Shown here one piece after another: positions 1-9,032 of a stretch of DNA of 64,000 nt. Source of the DNA: Palleronia sp. THAF1 (GTDB lineage Bacteria > Pseudomonadota > Alphaproteobacteria > Rhodobacterales > Rhodobacteraceae); assembly GCF_009363795.1 (NCBI RefSeq), contig NZ_CP045420.1, positions 1,283,001 through 1,347,000 of the forward strand, given 5' to 3'. A program made the position numbers and the translations under genes. Each line of letters starts with the position of its first letter. Positions within the stretch are counted from its first letter, which is position 1. The notes under the pieces were generated by a model. The model searched no databases, was not told where the DNA came from, and was given only the letters and a program-made list of their open reading frames with translations.

Positions 1-250
1 GCGTGCCGACCGGGACGCATCCGCGCCGAAAAAGCGGTGGGACAAGCCGAAGGGCGGCAAGCCCGGCGATGGTGCGAAGCCGCACCGGGGCAAGCCAGGT
101 CCCGGCGCGACTTCGGATCGATCCTCGGCTGGCCCCTCCAAACCGGGATCGAAAGTGCGGCCCGGTGCGGCGAACACCGGGCAGCGGATGGAGCGTCCGG
201 GCGGCAAGCCCAAGGGCAAGGGCGGCGACAAGGGACCCCGGCGCAAGTGA
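1..250 (+). CDS. 3' end of an unidentified protein with a basic Gly/Lys/Pro tail
   Basis: The frame starting at base 2 is open to a TGA at 248-250 and encodes about 82 residues rich in Lys, Gly, Pro and Arg, ending in GDKGPRRK. Such disordered basic tails are common at the C-terminus of DEAD-box helicases and of RluB/RsuA-type pseudouridine synthases in this group. No catalytic domain lies inside the window, so the identity cannot be fixed. It lies 80 bp upstream of nuoA on the same strand. Another frame also stays open here but looks like a shadow of the repetitive GC-rich sequence. Confidence 0.6.
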   Translation, partial: RADRDASAPKKRWDKPKGGKPGDGAKPHRGKPGPGATSDRSSAGPSKPGSKVRPGAANTGQRMERPGGKPKGKGGDKGPRRK

Positions 251-275
251 CATGAGCCGTTGATGACGGATCGGT

Positions 276-304
276 TTGACCGCCACGCCGCCCTTGGCTA
301 TTTC
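276..304 (+). promoter_or_regulatory. putative sigma-70 promoter of the nuo operon
   Basis: TTGACC (276-281) is separated by exactly 17 bp from TATTTC (299-304). Transcription would start near 311, leaving a leader of about 20 nt with an AGAGGA ribosome site before nuoA at 331. This is a pattern match only. Confidence 0.45.
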
Positions 305-330
305 GAAACCGAACCCAAGAGGACCCCGCC

Positions 331-696
331 ATGGATGACCTGCTTCGCGACTATCTTCCGATCCTGATCCTGCTGGGTCTGGCCATTGCGCTTGGCATCA
401 TTCTGGTTCTTGCCGCCGCCATCGTCGCGGTGCGCCACCCGGATGCAGAGAAGGTTTCGGCCTACGAGTGCGGGTTCAACGCCTTCGACGACGCGCGGAT
501 GAAGTTCGACGTGCGGTTCTACCTCGTGGCCATCCTGTTCATCATCTTCGATCTGGAGATCGCGTTTCTGTTCCCGTGGGCCGTATCGTTCAACGTGATG
601 ACTGATGTGGCCTTCTGGTCGATGATGGTCTTCTTGGGCGTGCTGACCGTGGGTTTCGCCTACGAATGGAAGAAGGGCGCGCTCGACTGGGAGTGA
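331..696 (+). CDS. nuoA: NADH-quinone oxidoreductase subunit A
   Basis: NuoA (ND3) is a small membrane subunit of proton-pumping complex I. The 121-residue product has three hydrophobic segments (about residues 8-32, 62-84 and 88-110). The conserved loop [20 protein letters not shown] between TM1 and TM2 carries the conserved Cys near the quinone site. An AGAGGA ribosome site precedes the ATG. It is the first gene of the nuo set, but unlike most relatives it is separated from nuoB by almost 400 bp. Confidence 0.97.
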   Translation: MDDLLRDYLPILILLGLAIALGIILVLAAAIVAVRHPDAEKVSAYECGFNAFDDARMKFDVRFYLVAILFIIFDLEIAFLFPWAVSFNVMTDVAFWSMMVFLGVLTVGFAYEWKKGALDWE

Positions 697-712
697 TCGC
701 GCGACCTTAGGT

Positions 713-844
713 TCACAGAGCGGGCAGGATCAGCGTCACGCCCAGCCCGACGATCGGGACGAACAGGACGCATTGAATTGAGAACAGACCTGCTTCGGTG
801 TGCAGGAATTGCTTGAGGCGTTCGGGGAGGTGGGACTTCAACAT
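713..844 (-). CDS. hypothetical 43-residue single-TM protein
   Basis: A minus-strand ORF (MLKSHLPERLKQFLHTEAG...) has an amphipathic basic N-terminus and one hydrophobic segment (about residues 22-43) ending VGLGVTLILPAL. The layout of a basic helix, an acidic-Gly motif and then a hydrophobic helix resembles the small Flp-type pilin-like peptides of Rhodobacteraceae, but the residues expected around a prepilin cleavage site are not clearly present. The ribosome site is weak. It runs opposite to nuo in the nuoA-nuoB gap and accounts for part of an otherwise empty 396 bp. It could be spurious. Confidence 0.35.
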   Translation of the reverse strand: MLKSHLPERLKQFLHTEAGLFSIQCVLFVPIVGLGVTLILPAL

Positions 845-961
845 GGGGCTCGCGTCTTCTTGATGACACCGGCAACGACCTGTCCGGCCTCTTCCTTTTG
901 ACGGGCGTCAGGGGCCGATGTTCGGAAAGTTCGGGACTTAATCGGGATTTCCATAACATCT

Positions 962-980
962 GATGAATTAACTATTCATC
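962..980. repeat. perfect inverted repeat GATGAAT-N5-ATTCATC in the nuoA-nuoB gap
   Basis: The 7-bp arms at 962-968 and 974-980 flank TAACT in a locally AT-rich patch. It could be an operator or a small hairpin. It lies upstream of both the nuoB-side promoter candidate (1009-1035) and the minus-strand ORF at 713-844. Confidence 0.4.
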
Positions 981-1008
981 GCGACCTCTGCTGCGGCACT
1001 GCCCCGCG

Positions 1009-1035
1009 TTGACGATTGGCGTGGCCGCTTATAGG
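1009..1035 (+). promoter_or_regulatory. possible second promoter upstream of nuoB
   Basis: TTGACG (1009-1014) and TATAGG (1030-1035) are 15 bp apart, which is shorter than the 17 bp optimum. The site lies about 60 bp before the nuoB start. It would allow nuoB onward to be transcribed independently of nuoA. Pattern match only. Confidence 0.3.
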
Positions 1036-1092
1036 TCAATCTCAACAAGGCCGTGGTGTGTTCCCGGCTTTTCCGATGGAAGGACCCGCCCC

Positions 1093-1641
1093 ATGTCTGT
1101 GATCCCAGGTGCGACCCCGCAGGGCGCTGTCAAAGCCGGCCCCGATGCCGATTACACAACCCAGAAGCTGAACAACGAGCTGACGGACAAGGGTTTCCTG
1201 CTGACCAGCGCCGATGACCTGATCAACTGGGCGCGCACCGGCAGCTTGCACTGGATGACTTTCGGTCTGGCCTGCTGCGCGGTCGAGATGATGCACACAT
1301 CCATGCCGCGCTACGATGCCGAGCGTTTTGGTGTCGCGCCGCGCGCGTCCCCGCGACAGTCCGACGTGATGATCGTGGCAGGCACGCTGACCAACAAGAT
1401 GGCGCCCGCGCTGCGCAAGGTCTACGACCAGATGCCCGAGCCGCGTTATGTGATCTCGATGGGGTCCTGCGCGAACGGCGGCGGATACTACCACTACAGC
1501 TATTCCGTGGTGCGCGGTTGCGACCGCATCGTGCCGGTGGACATCTACGTGCCCGGCTGCCCGCCGACGGCAGAGGCGCTGCTGTACGGCATCCTTCAGT
1601 TGCAGCGGAAGATCCGCCGCACCGGCACCATCACCCGCTAG
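1093..1641 (+). CDS. nuoB: NADH-quinone oxidoreductase subunit B
   Basis: NuoB (PSST) is the peripheral-arm subunit that holds the terminal 4Fe-4S cluster N2 and contacts quinone. The 182-residue product shows the adjacent cysteines in [12 protein letters not shown], then MGSCANGGG and [15 protein letters not shown], which together supply the N2 ligands. The ATG at 1093 (MSVIPGAT) is preferred over an in-frame upstream extension because it follows a GGAAGGA ribosome site and matches the usual family length. Confidence 0.97.
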   Translation: MSVIPGATPQGAVKAGPDADYTTQKLNNELTDKGFLLTSADDLINWARTGSLHWMTFGLACCAVEMMHTSMPRYDAERFGVAPRASPRQSDVMIVAGTLTNKMAPALRKVYDQMPEPRYVISMGSCANGGGYYHYSYSVVRGCDRIVPVDIYVPGCPPTAEALLYGILQLQRKIRRTGTITR

Positions 1642-1654
1642 GAGATTCCCCCCG

Positions 1655-2275
1655 ATGTCTGGCATGTCCGACGACGCCCTGATCGAACTGGGAGAGCACA
1701 TAAAGGCCGCGCGGCCCGACTGCGTGCTTGGCTACGATGTGGCCTTCGGTGAGTTGACCGTGAACGTGGCGCTTGCCTCGGTGAAGTCACTGGTCGAATT
1801 CATGCGGACCGACAAGACCTGCCGCTTCACCTCGCTGATCGACCTGACGGCCATCGACCACCCGGCGCGTGAGGTGCGGTTCGATCTGGTCTATCACTTT
1901 CTGTCGATGTGGCAGAACCACCGCGTGCGCATCAAGACGCAGGTGCGAGAAGATGAGATGGCAGCCTCGATCACCGACGTGCATCCTAGCGCGGGCTGGT
2001 TCGAGCGCGAGGTCTTCGACATGTTCGGCATCCTCTTCACCGGCCACCCGGACCTGCGCCGTATCCTGACCGACTACGGTTTCCGCGGTCATCCGCTGCG
2101 CAAGGACTTCCCGACAACCGGCTACACCGAGCTGCGCTACGATGAGACCGTGAAGCGCGTCGTGTATGAGCCTGTCGATTTGGTGCAGGAATACCGTCAG
2201 TTCGACTTCATGTCGCCATGGGAAGGGGCCGATTACATCCTGCCCGGAGACGAGAAGTCGAAGGAAGGGGCGTAG
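1655..2275 (+). CDS. nuoC: NADH-quinone oxidoreductase subunit C
   Basis: NuoC is the 30-kDa hydrophilic connecting subunit of complex I. At 206 residues it carries the family signature [20 protein letters not shown] followed by [14 protein letters not shown]. An AGGAG site lies 9 bp before the ATG. An alternative ATG is three codons downstream. It is separate from nuoD, unlike the nuoCD fusion of enterobacteria, and two extra genes lie between them. Confidence 0.96.
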   Translation: MSGMSDDALIELGEHIKAARPDCVLGYDVAFGELTVNVALASVKSLVEFMRTDKTCRFTSLIDLTAIDHPAREVRFDLVYHFLSMWQNHRVRIKTQVREDEMAASITDVHPSAGWFEREVFDMFGILFTGHPDLRRILTDYGFRGHPLRKDFPTTGYTELRYDETVKRVVYEPVDLVQEYRQFDFMSPWEGADYILPGDEKSKEGA

Positions 2276-2280
2276 TCCGC

Positions 2281-2466
2281 ATGAATTCGGGCGATCTGAT
2301 CACCGGTTTCGTCTTCCTTGCAGCGCTTTTGGTGGTGCCGTTCTGGAAACTGCTGCCGTCGCACGGAATCTCGAAGTACTACGCCTTCATCGCCATCCTG
2401 CCGGTGGGCGCGGTTCTGCTATTGTGGGTGCTCGCCTTCCGCGATGCATTCAGCGACCGCGCGTGA
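2281..2466 (+). CDS. hypothetical 2-TM membrane protein within nuo
   Basis: The 61-residue product (MNSGDLITGFVFLAALLVVP...) has two hydrophobic helices, about residues 8-22 and 37-53, joined by a short polar loop (WKLLPSHGISKYY). A GAAGGGG ribosome site precedes it, and it starts 6 bp after nuoC. Its TGA overlaps the GTG start of the following sulfotransferase, which suggests translational coupling. I do not recognise the family. Its position suggests an accessory or assembly role near complex I, but that is inference. Confidence 0.8.
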   Translation: MNSGDLITGFVFLAALLVVPFWKLLPSHGISKYYAFIAILPVGAVLLLWVLAFRDAFSDRA

Positions 2467-3335
2467 GCGATCCTACGATCATCCTTGGCCTAGGGGCCAC
2501 CAAGTCCGGCACAAGCTGGCTGTACGAAAGCCTTGCCGTGCACCCGCAGGTGTACCTGCGGTCGATCAAGGAGTTGCATTGGTTCGACACCTTGGAAAAA
2601 GGACATTCGGCCAAGGCGATCGAGCGATTGGAAGACGAGATTGCGCAGATGACAGGTCGGCTGTCGAAGGCGCCGGAAGATTGCGCGCCGAAGATCATGG
2701 CCCGGATCGCGGACCGTCAAGCCTTCGCCGATGCACTGCGGGACGGGGGGCAGGACGCCTATCTTGGCTACCTGCGGGATCGGGCCGGTGCGGCGCTGGC
2801 CGTGGGCGATGTAACGCCCGCCTACGCGATCCAGTCAGAGCCGGTTCTGCGACGCATGGCCACTATCGCGAATGACGTGCGCGCGATCTATCTTATGCGC
2901 GACCCGGTAGAGCGGCTGTGGAGCCACGTGCGCATGATCGCCCGCCGACGCGGCGACGGGGAAACGGTCGATCCGGATCGTGCGCGTCGGATCCTGGCCC
3001 GTGTCTTCGCGGGTAAGGAAACGGAGATCGAGGTGCGCGGCGATTACGCTGGCGCGCTAGACCGAATAGAGCGTGCGTTCCCGACAGCCAAGCGCTGGAT
3101 CGGCACGTTCGATAAGGCGCGCACGTCCGAGGGTTGGGCCTCGATTTGCGCGTTTCTGGGGTTGGACACGTATCCCGCCGAAGAGAAAATCGTCCACGGC
3201 GGAGCACCGTCGCAGATGACAGAAGAAGATACACACCGGGCGCGTGCATGGCTCGCCCCGCAATATGACGCCGTCGCGCGCCGCATGCCGCTGCCGACGA
3301 CCTGGATGCAACACGATACGCAGGCACGGGCCTGA
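2463..3335 (+). CDS. sulfotransferase family protein inserted between nuoC and nuoD
   Basis: This is a probable PAPS-dependent sulfotransferase of 290 residues. The 5'-phosphosulfate loop is [10 protein letters not shown] (residues 11-20). The 3'-phosphate-binding segment is [15 protein letters not shown] (141-155), with the expected Arg146 and Ser154. The GTG start overlaps the stop of the preceding gene (GTGA) and the frame starts cleanly with [11 protein letters not shown]. The product is soluble with no signal peptide. The acceptor substrate is unknown. Nothing in complex I biology calls for sulfation, so the gene may be a passenger that uses nuo transcription. Confidence 0.88.
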   Translation: MSDPTIILGLGATKSGTSWLYESLAVHPQVYLRSIKELHWFDTLEKGHSAKAIERLEDEIAQMTGRLSKAPEDCAPKIMARIADRQAFADALRDGGQDAYLGYLRDRAGAALAVGDVTPAYAIQSEPVLRRMATIANDVRAIYLMRDPVERLWSHVRMIARRRGDGETVDPDRARRILARVFAGKETEIEVRGDYAGALDRIERAFPTAKRWIGTFDKARTSEGWASICAFLGLDTYPAEEKIVHGGAPSQMTEEDTHRARAWLAPQYDAVARRMPLPTTWMQHDTQARA

Positions 3336-3349
3336 CGAGAGGGATCGCC

Positions 3350-4561
3350 ATGAAGGACAACAACTTCGATGACGCTCGCACCGGCGAGCAGAGCATCCGC
3401 AACTTCAACATCAACTTCGGCCCGCAACACCCTGCGGCGCACGGTGTTTTGCGCTTGGTGCTAGAGCTGGACGGCGAGATCGTGGAACGCTGCGACCCGC
3501 ATATCGGCCTGCTGCACCGCGGGACCGAGAAGCTGATGGAAAGCCGCACCTACCTTCAAAACCTGCCGTATCTGGACCGACTCGATTACGTGGCCCCGAT
3601 GAACCAGGAACACGCGTGGTGCTTGGCCATCGAGCGTCTGACCGGCACCGAAGTGCCCCGTCGCGGCCAGCTGATCCGGGTCCTGTTCTGCGAAATCGGG
3701 CGCATTTTGTCCCATCTGCTGAACGTGACCACGCAGGCGATGGACGTGGGCGCCCTGACCCCGCCGCTGTGGGGCTTTGAAGAGCGTGAGAAGTTGATGA
3801 ACTTCTACGACCGTGCCTGCGGTGCGCGTCTGCACGCCAACTACTTCCGCCCCGGCGGCGTGCACCAGGACCTGCCGCCCAAGCTGATCGAGGATATCGA
3901 CGCCTGGTGCGATCCGTTCCTTGACGTGCTTGACGACATCGACGGTCTGATCACTGACAACCGCATCTTCAAACAGCGCAACGTCGACATCGGCATCGTC
4001 CATCAGAAAATTATCGAAGACTGGAGCTTCTCCGGCGTCATGGTGCGCGGCTCTGGCCTTGCATGGGACCTGCGCCGCGCGCAGCCGTATGAGTGCTACG
4101 ACGAGTTCGATTTCCAGATCCCTGTCGGCAAGAATGGCGACTGCTACGACCGTTACCTTGTACGGATGCAGGAGATGAAGGAATCGGTGAAGATCATCCG
4201 TCAGGCCTGCGAAAAGCTTCGGAACGAACCCGGCCCGGTGATGTATCGCGGCAAGCTGTCGCCGCCGACTCGGTCGGACATGAAGACCTCGATGGAAGCG
4301 CTGATCCACCATTTCAAGCTTTATACCGAAGGCTTCCACGTGCCTGCGGGCGAGGTCTACGCCGCCGTGGAAGCGCCAAAGGGAGAGTTCGGCGTTTACA
4401 TGGTCGCCGATGGGTCCAACAAACCCTACCGCGCCAAGCTGCGCGCACCGGGTTACCTGCACCTGCAGGCGATGGACCACATTACCAAGGGCCACCAGCT
4501 GGCGGACGTGTCGGCCATCATCGGCACGCTCGACGTCGTGTTCGGAGAGATCGACCGCTAG
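3350..4561 (+). CDS. nuoD: NADH-quinone oxidoreductase subunit D
   Basis: NuoD (49-kDa) forms the quinone-binding cavity with NuoB and derives from the large subunit of NiFe hydrogenases. The 403-residue product begins with the conserved [16 protein letters not shown], which carries the His-bearing quinone-site loop, followed by [10 protein letters not shown]. The C-terminus ends DVVFGEIDR, as in the family. An AGGGA site precedes the ATG. Confidence 0.97.
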   Translation: MKDNNFDDARTGEQSIRNFNINFGPQHPAAHGVLRLVLELDGEIVERCDPHIGLLHRGTEKLMESRTYLQNLPYLDRLDYVAPMNQEHAWCLAIERLTGTEVPRRGQLIRVLFCEIGRILSHLLNVTTQAMDVGALTPPLWGFEEREKLMNFYDRACGARLHANYFRPGGVHQDLPPKLIEDIDAWCDPFLDVLDDIDGLITDNRIFKQRNVDIGIVHQKIIEDWSFSGVMVRGSGLAWDLRRAQPYECYDEFDFQIPVGKNGDCYDRYLVRMQEMKESVKIIRQACEKLRNEPGPVMYRGKLSPPTRSDMKTSMEALIHHFKLYTEGFHVPAGEVYAAVEAPKGEFGVYMVADGSNKPYRAKLRAPGYLHLQAMDHITKGHQLADVSAIIGTLDVVFGEIDR

Positions 4562-4576
4562 GCGTGGTCGCACCGG

Positions 4577-4780
4577 ATGGACATCGGACTTCTGCAAACC
4601 GTCGCCCGCGCGCTGATCGCCTTTACGCCGTTGGTCGTCCTGCTGTTCCTGACCTCGTTCCTTGTCTGGCTGGGGCAGGGGACGCGGTCCAACAGGTTTA
4701 CCCGGTTCTGCGACGCGGCCATGGTGCCCAGCGGCCTGACCGCGCTGGCCTTGGTTCTGGCGACACTGATCTTCTTTTAG
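4577..4780 (+). CDS. hypothetical 2-TM membrane protein within nuo
   Basis: The 67-residue product (MDIGLLQTVARALIAF...) has two hydrophobic segments, about residues 12-32 and 48-66, flanking a polar basic loop (GQGTRSNRFTRFCDAA). It starts 16 bp after nuoD and no strong ribosome site is visible. It is not recognisably related to the 61-residue protein between nuoC and nuoD beyond the shared two-helix architecture. The function is unknown. Confidence 0.7.
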   Translation: MDIGLLQTVARALIAFTPLVVLLFLTSFLVWLGQGTRSNRFTRFCDAAMVPSGLTALALVLATLIFF

Positions 4781-4858
4781 CGACACAGCACCACCTTTTC
4801 CTTCGCGACGCAGTTCGCTAAGTCACCTTCGATCCCGACCGCCGCGAAAGGCCCGCCC

Positions 4859-6187
4859 ATGCTCCGTCGTCTTCATCCCGAGCAGCCCGACAGTTTCGTC
4901 TTCACCGAAGAGAACCGGAAATGGGCCGAAGGGCAGATTTCCAAGTTCCCCGAAGGTCGGCAGGCCAGCGCCATCATTCCGCTGCTGTGGCGCGCGCAGG
5001 AACAAGAGGGCTGGTTGAGCCGGAAGGCCATCGAACACGTCGCGGGGATGCTCGATCTCGCCTATATCCGCGCGCTGGAAGTCGCGACCTTCTACTTCAT
5101 GTTCCAGCTTCAGCCGGTTGGGTCGGTCGCCCACATCCAGATCTGCGGCACGACGTCCTGCATGATCTGCGGCGCGGAAGACCTTGTGGCGGTGTGCAAG
5201 GACAAGATCGCCAAGAAGCCCCACGCGCTGTCGGACGACGGCAAGTTCTCGTGGGAAGAGGTCGAGTGTCTGGGGGCCTGCGCCAACGCGCCGATGGCCC
5301 AGATCGGCAAGGACTACTACGAGGATTTGACGGCGGAAGGCTTCGCGCAATTGCTGGACGAAATGGCGGCGGGCAAGGTGCCGCAGCCCGGATCGCAAGC
5401 GGGCCGTTTCGCGTCGGAGCCTGCGGGTGGGATCACCTCGCTGACGGATATCGAGAAGGTGAATGGGTACAACGCTTCCGTCACGCTGGCGGAAGAAATC
5501 GGCGACACGCTCAAGCGGATCGACGGCACGGAAGTGCCGCTGCGCACGCCGTGGCGTCCGGTCGAAGACAGCGCCGCTGCCGCACCGCCCGACGTGAATG
5601 ACGACCTGCTGCCGCCAAAGGCGCCCATCAAGGGGGAAACGCCGGATCAGAAAGGCTTCGCCGAGGTCGGCAACGGCGCCGTTTCCCGCCAGGCCGCCGA
5701 GGCTGACGATGCCGCACGCCCCAATGAGGGGGAGGTCGTGGGCGACGCGATCCCCGAAGGCGGCCACGACAAACCGATGTCCGACGCGCACCACGGTGCG
5801 GGCGAGAGCACGACCGATATCTCCGAGGACAGCCGCGAAACCTCCGCGCATTCGGGCAGCGGTCCTTCGGACACGGCCCATGGTACCGATGCAAACAACG
5901 CCGCCGCTGCCGATGTGCCGGAAGGCGAAGAGACCAAGCCGGCGATGCTGGACGAAGCGCGCGACAATCGCCCCGACGATCTCAAGCGGATCAAGGGCAT
6001 CGGACCGGCGCTGGAGCGAATGCTGAACGAGATGGGAGTCTACCATTTCGACCAGATCGCGGGCTGGGCCGCTAAAGAATTGGCGTGGGTCGATCGCAAC
6101 CTTGAAGGCTTCAAGGGCCGGGCCACGCGGGACAACTGGATCGGCCAGGCCAAGGGTCTTGCGCAAGATGGGCAGACAAACACCTGA
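4859..6187 (+). CDS. nuoE: NADH-quinone oxidoreductase subunit E with long C-terminal H3TH extension
   Basis: NuoE (24-kDa) carries the 2Fe-2S cluster N1a in the NADH-oxidising module. The thioredoxin-fold core fills about residues 1-170, with cluster ligands Cys96, Cys101, Cys137 and Cys141. Canonical NuoE stops near there. This protein continues for about 270 residues: an acidic low-complexity linker (about 180-370), then a helix-hairpin-helix-like domain (about 372-437) with [15 protein letters not shown] and [13 protein letters not shown]. Long NuoE forms are known in Rhodobacter. The same domain ends the next gene. The role of the extension is unknown. Confidence 0.95.
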   Translation: MLRRLHPEQPDSFVFTEENRKWAEGQISKFPEGRQASAIIPLLWRAQEQEGWLSRKAIEHVAGMLDLAYIRALEVATFYFMFQLQPVGSVAHIQICGTTSCMICGAEDLVAVCKDKIAKKPHALSDDGKFSWEEVECLGACANAPMAQIGKDYYEDLTAEGFAQLLDEMAAGKVPQPGSQAGRFASEPAGGITSLTDIEKVNGYNASVTLAEEIGDTLKRIDGTEVPLRTPWRPVEDSAAAAPPDVNDDLLPPKAPIKGETPDQKGFAEVGNGAVSRQAAEADDAARPNEGEVVGDAIPEGGHDKPMSDAHHGAGESTTDISEDSRETSAHSGSGPSDTAHGTDANNAAAADVPEGEETKPAMLDEARDNRPDDLKRIKGIGPALERMLNEMGVYHFDQIAGWAAKELAWVDRNLEGFKGRATRDNWIGQAKGLAQDGQTNT

Positions 6188-6211
6188 CCCTACGCTAGCA
6201 TTCCGCGCGAA

Positions 6212-6232
6212 GTGACCTAAGAATAAGGTCAC
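6212..6232. repeat. inverted repeat GTGACCT-N7-AGGTCAC after nuoE
   Basis: Perfect 7-bp arms at 6212-6218 and 6226-6232 lie in the 62-bp gap between nuoE and the following H3TH gene. There is no U-tract, so an intrinsic terminator is unlikely. It may be an mRNA hairpin or an operator-like palindrome. Confidence 0.4.
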
Positions 6233-6249
6233 CGAACAGGGATGGACCA

Positions 6250-7422
6250 ATGCAAAAACAGACTCCGAGCTCACTTCTGCTCGTCGCGGCCATTGCGGGC
6301 GGCGCGGGCTTCGTGGCCTTCGTGGCCCTTATGCTGGTGGGTGGCTTCACCGTTTCACCTGCCGCTTTCCTCGCGATCCTCGTAGCCGGAGCGGTTGCGG
6401 TGTTCCTGTTTACCGCCCTGCACAAAGGGCCAAAGGACGATCTGCCGAAGCTGAAGGCGTCTTCCGATGGTAAGCTGGGAGACCGGACGCGCAAGGCGGG
6501 CACCGCTGGGGTTGAGCCGGGGACGGCTGGAGTGAAACCGGGCTCTTTTGGGTCCGGAACGGCCAACAACACGATGGCCGCCCGAACCTCGGGCACGGCC
6601 CAGACGCCCAGCGATACGTCGACCGCAACCGCCGGTACGACCGCAGCGACAATCGGTGCGCCCAAAGGCAGCAAGGAAGGCGCCAGCCCCACCGGGCCTG
6701 CGCATGACGATGTGGATCCGTCCAAGGTGGCGGGCCGCGCCCATCTGATGGAAGACCGTGCGGATGCATCGTCGGGTGCGGATCGTCCGCAGAACAAGGA
6801 TTCCTCTACCGGGGGATCAACTTCTGATGCGACCAGCTATGCCGCTGCGGGCACCACGGAAGCCGATGCGTCCGGTGCGGCTGTCACGGCCAGCGGCGCT
6901 GATGCCACCAAGCCCACCTCTGGCATCGATGGCGCATCGGACGGTGCGGGCACCACGCAAGCCGACGCCGCAAGTTCGGACCAGAAATGGAAATCCACGC
7001 AGGTGCAGGGCACCGAAGAACTCGCATCCCGGAAAGGCGAGTGGAAGTACGATAGCGGCAAGGGCGGTGCGGCCACCGCGTCGACCGCGACGGCTGCATC
7101 GGCTGGAAGCGCCGCCGAGCCGGAAGAGCCTGTGGGCATCGAGCCCACCCGCCTCGACGCGCCGCGCGAAGGTGGTGCGGACGACCTGAAACGGATCAAG
7201 GGCGTCGGTCCCAAGATGGAAACGATGCTGCACGACATGGGCTTCTACCATTTCGATCAGATCGCGAACTGGTCGGACGAGGAATTGGCTTGGGTTGATA
7301 GTCGGCTAGAGGGCTTCAAGGGCCGCGCCAGCCGGGATGAATGGGTCAGCCAAGCCAAGGCTTTGGCCTCCGGCGAAGAAACCGACTTCTCCAAGCGCGT
7401 GGACGGTGGCGACGTCTACTAA
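6250..7422 (+). CDS. membrane-anchored protein with NuoE-like C-terminal H3TH domain
   Basis: The 390-residue product has two N-terminal hydrophobic helices (about residues 8-30 and 36-56). A very long Ala/Thr/Ser/Gly-rich linker (about 60-305) follows, then a compact domain (about 310-376) starting [17 protein letters not shown] and ending [13 protein letters not shown]. That domain is about two-thirds identical to the C-terminus of NuoE encoded just upstream. The layout suggests a membrane tether carrying a domain that also decorates complex I. Homologous helix-hairpin-helix folds bind nucleic acid in other proteins, but no such function is shown here. The repetitive linker generates many open shadow frames. 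Confidence 0.85.
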   Translation: MQKQTPSSLLLVAAIAGGAGFVAFVALMLVGGFTVSPAAFLAILVAGAVAVFLFTALHKGPKDDLPKLKASSDGKLGDRTRKAGTAGVEPGTAGVKPGSFGSGTANNTMAARTSGTAQTPSDTSTATAGTTAATIGAPKGSKEGASPTGPAHDDVDPSKVAGRAHLMEDRADASSGADRPQNKDSSTGGSTSDATSYAAAGTTEADASGAAVTASGADATKPTSGIDGASDGAGTTQADAASSDQKWKSTQVQGTEELASRKGEWKYDSGKGGAATASTATAASAGSAAEPEEPVGIEPTRLDAPREGGADDLKRIKGVGPKMETMLHDMGFYHFDQIANWSDEELAWVDSRLEGFKGRASRDEWVSQAKALASGEETDFSKRVDGGDVY

Positions 7423-7446
7423 CCCTTCTCACAGGAAAACCACGAT

Positions 7447-7475
7447 ACGGGCGGCCGGATACTCTGGTCGCCCGT
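7447..7475 (+). terminator. hairpin between the H3TH gene and the DUF5337 gene
   Basis: A 10-bp stem (7447-7456 with 7466-7475, one G.U pair) encloses a 9-nt loop. It lacks a U-run, so it may reduce read-through or stabilise the upstream message rather than terminate fully. Confidence 0.4.
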
Positions 7476-7499
7476 CGTCGTTCGCGTTATGACGCCCCC

Positions 7500-7721
7500 A
7501 TGGCAAAGGACGATCTGAAAACCGGCAAGCAAGCCCGCAACATCGGCGTCATCATGGCGATGACCATGATCATGTGGATGGGGCTGCAACTGACCGGCAG
7601 CGCGCTGGGATTGCCGCAGCAACTGGTGTTCATCGTCGATATCGCGGCGCTTGCTGTTTTCGTCTGGGCGCTGGTCGCGACATTTCGCATCTGGCAAAAG
7701 CGCCGCGACGACGCCAAATAA
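7500..7721 (+). CDS. DUF5337 family small membrane protein
   Basis: The 73-residue product has a charged N-terminus, two hydrophobic helices (about residues 17-34 and 42-61) and a basic tail (RIWQKRRDDAK). The pattern is that of the DUF5337 family found in nuo loci of Rhodobacteraceae. The function is unknown. The ATG at 7500 is chosen because the upstream in-frame region reads as non-coding. It ends 27 bp before nuoF, whose CAGGAG ribosome site lies in the gap. Confidence 0.8.
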   Translation: MAKDDLKTGKQARNIGVIMAMTMIMWMGLQLTGSALGLPQQLVFIVDIAALAVFVWALVATFRIWQKRRDDAK

Positions 7722-7748
7722 AGCCGAAGCCCCGGCCAGGAGACCGAC

Positions 7749-9032
7749 ATGCTCGACGACAAGGACCGCATCTTCACGAATCTCTACGGTATGGGCGATC
7801 GCAGCCTTGCCGGTGCGAAGGCGCGTGGCCAGTGGGACGGAACGGCTGACCTGATCGGCAAGGGGCGCGACTGGATCATTCAAGAGATGAAGGATTCGGG
7901 CCTGCGCGGGCGCGGCGGAGCCGGTTTTCCGACGGGTCTGAAGTGGTCTTTCATGCCCAAGGAATCGGACGGTCGACCCAGCTATCTGGTCGTGAATGCC
8001 GACGAGTCAGAGCCGGGCACCTGCAAGGACCGCGAGATCATGCGGCATGATCCGCACACGTTGATCGAAGGCTGCCTGATCGCGTCTTTCGCGATGAACG
8101 CGCACGCCTGCTACATCTACATCCGTGGCGAATACATCCGCGAGAAAGAGGCGCTGCAGGCCGCGATCGACGCCGCATACGACGACGGGCTTCTGGGCAA
8201 GAATGCCGCCGGATCGGGCTGGGACTTCGATCTTTATCTCGCGCATGGGGCAGGGGCCTACATCTGCGGCGAAGAGACGGCACTGATCGAATCGCTCGAA
8301 GGCAAGAAGGGTATGCCCCGCCTCAAGCCGCCGTTCCCGGCGGGTGCGGGCCTGTATGGTTGCCCGACCACGGTGAACAACGTCGAATCCATCGCCGTCG
8401 TGCCTACGATTCTGCGGCGCGGAGCGTCGTGGTTCAGCAGTTTCGGTCGCGAAAACAACGTCGGCACCAAGATCTTCGCGATCTCTGGCCACGTGAACAA
8501 GCCGTGCGTCGTGGAAGAGGCGATGTCGATCTCGTTCGAAGAACTGATCGAGAAGCACTGCGGCGGCATTCGGGGCGGATGGGACAACCTGAAGGCCGTG
8601 ATTCCCGGTGGCTCGTCCGTGCCGTGTGTGCGTGGCGAAAACATGCGCGATGCGATCATGGACTTCGACTACCTGCGCAACGACCTGCAATCGGGTCTGG
8701 GCACTGCGGCCGTCATCGTGATGGACAAGGACACCGACATCATCAAGGCGATCTGGCGTCTGGCCGCGTTCTACAAGCACGAGTCCTGCGGGCAGTGTAC
8801 ACCCTGCCGTGAAGGCACTGGCTGGATGATGCGAGTGATGGAACGTCTGGTGCGCGGCGATGCCGAGGTCGAGGAAATCGACATGCTGCTCGATGTGACG
8901 AAGCAGGTCGAGGGCCACACGATCTGCGCCCTTGGCGACGCGGCGGCCTGGCCGATCCAAGGTCTGATCCGCAACTTCCGCGACGAGATCGAAGATCGTA
9001 TCAAACACAAGCGTCCCATCGCTGCCGAGTAA
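7749..9032 (+). CDS. nuoF: NADH-quinone oxidoreductase subunit F
   Basis: NuoF (51-kDa) binds NADH and FMN and holds 4Fe-4S cluster N3. The 427-residue sequence shows the glycine-rich loop [16 protein letters not shown], the [14 protein letters not shown] segment and the cluster motif [12 protein letters not shown], with the fourth Cys in HTICALGD. The length matches the family. An AGGAG site precedes the ATG. Confidence 0.98.
   Translation: MLDDKDRIFTNLYGMGDRSLAGAKARGQWDGTADLIGKGRDWIIQEMKDSGLRGRGGAGFPTGLKWSFMPKESDGRPSYLVVNADESEPGTCKDREIMRHDPHTLIEGCLIASFAMNAHACYIYIRGEYIREKEALQAAIDAAYDDGLLGKNAAGSGWDFDLYLAHGAGAYICGEETALIESLEGKKGMPRLKPPFPAGAGLYGCPTTVNNVESIAVVPTILRRGASWFSSFGRENNVGTKIFAISGHVNKPCVVEEAMSISFEELIEKHCGGIRGGWDNLKAVIPGGSSVPCVRGENMRDAIMDFDYLRNDLQSGLGTAAVIVMDKDTDIIKAIWRLAAFYKHESCGQCTPCREGTGWMMRVMERLVRGDAEVEEIDMLLDVTKQVEGHTICALGDAAAWPIQGLIRNFRDEIEDRIKHKRPIAAE

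Noticed and set aside
3-263. A plus-strand frame starting ATG-like at base 3 as a gene
   Set aside because: A competing frame from base 2 gives a coherent Lys/Gly/Pro tail ending at 250. The base-3 frame is Arg/Ser-rich noise typical of a shifted frame.
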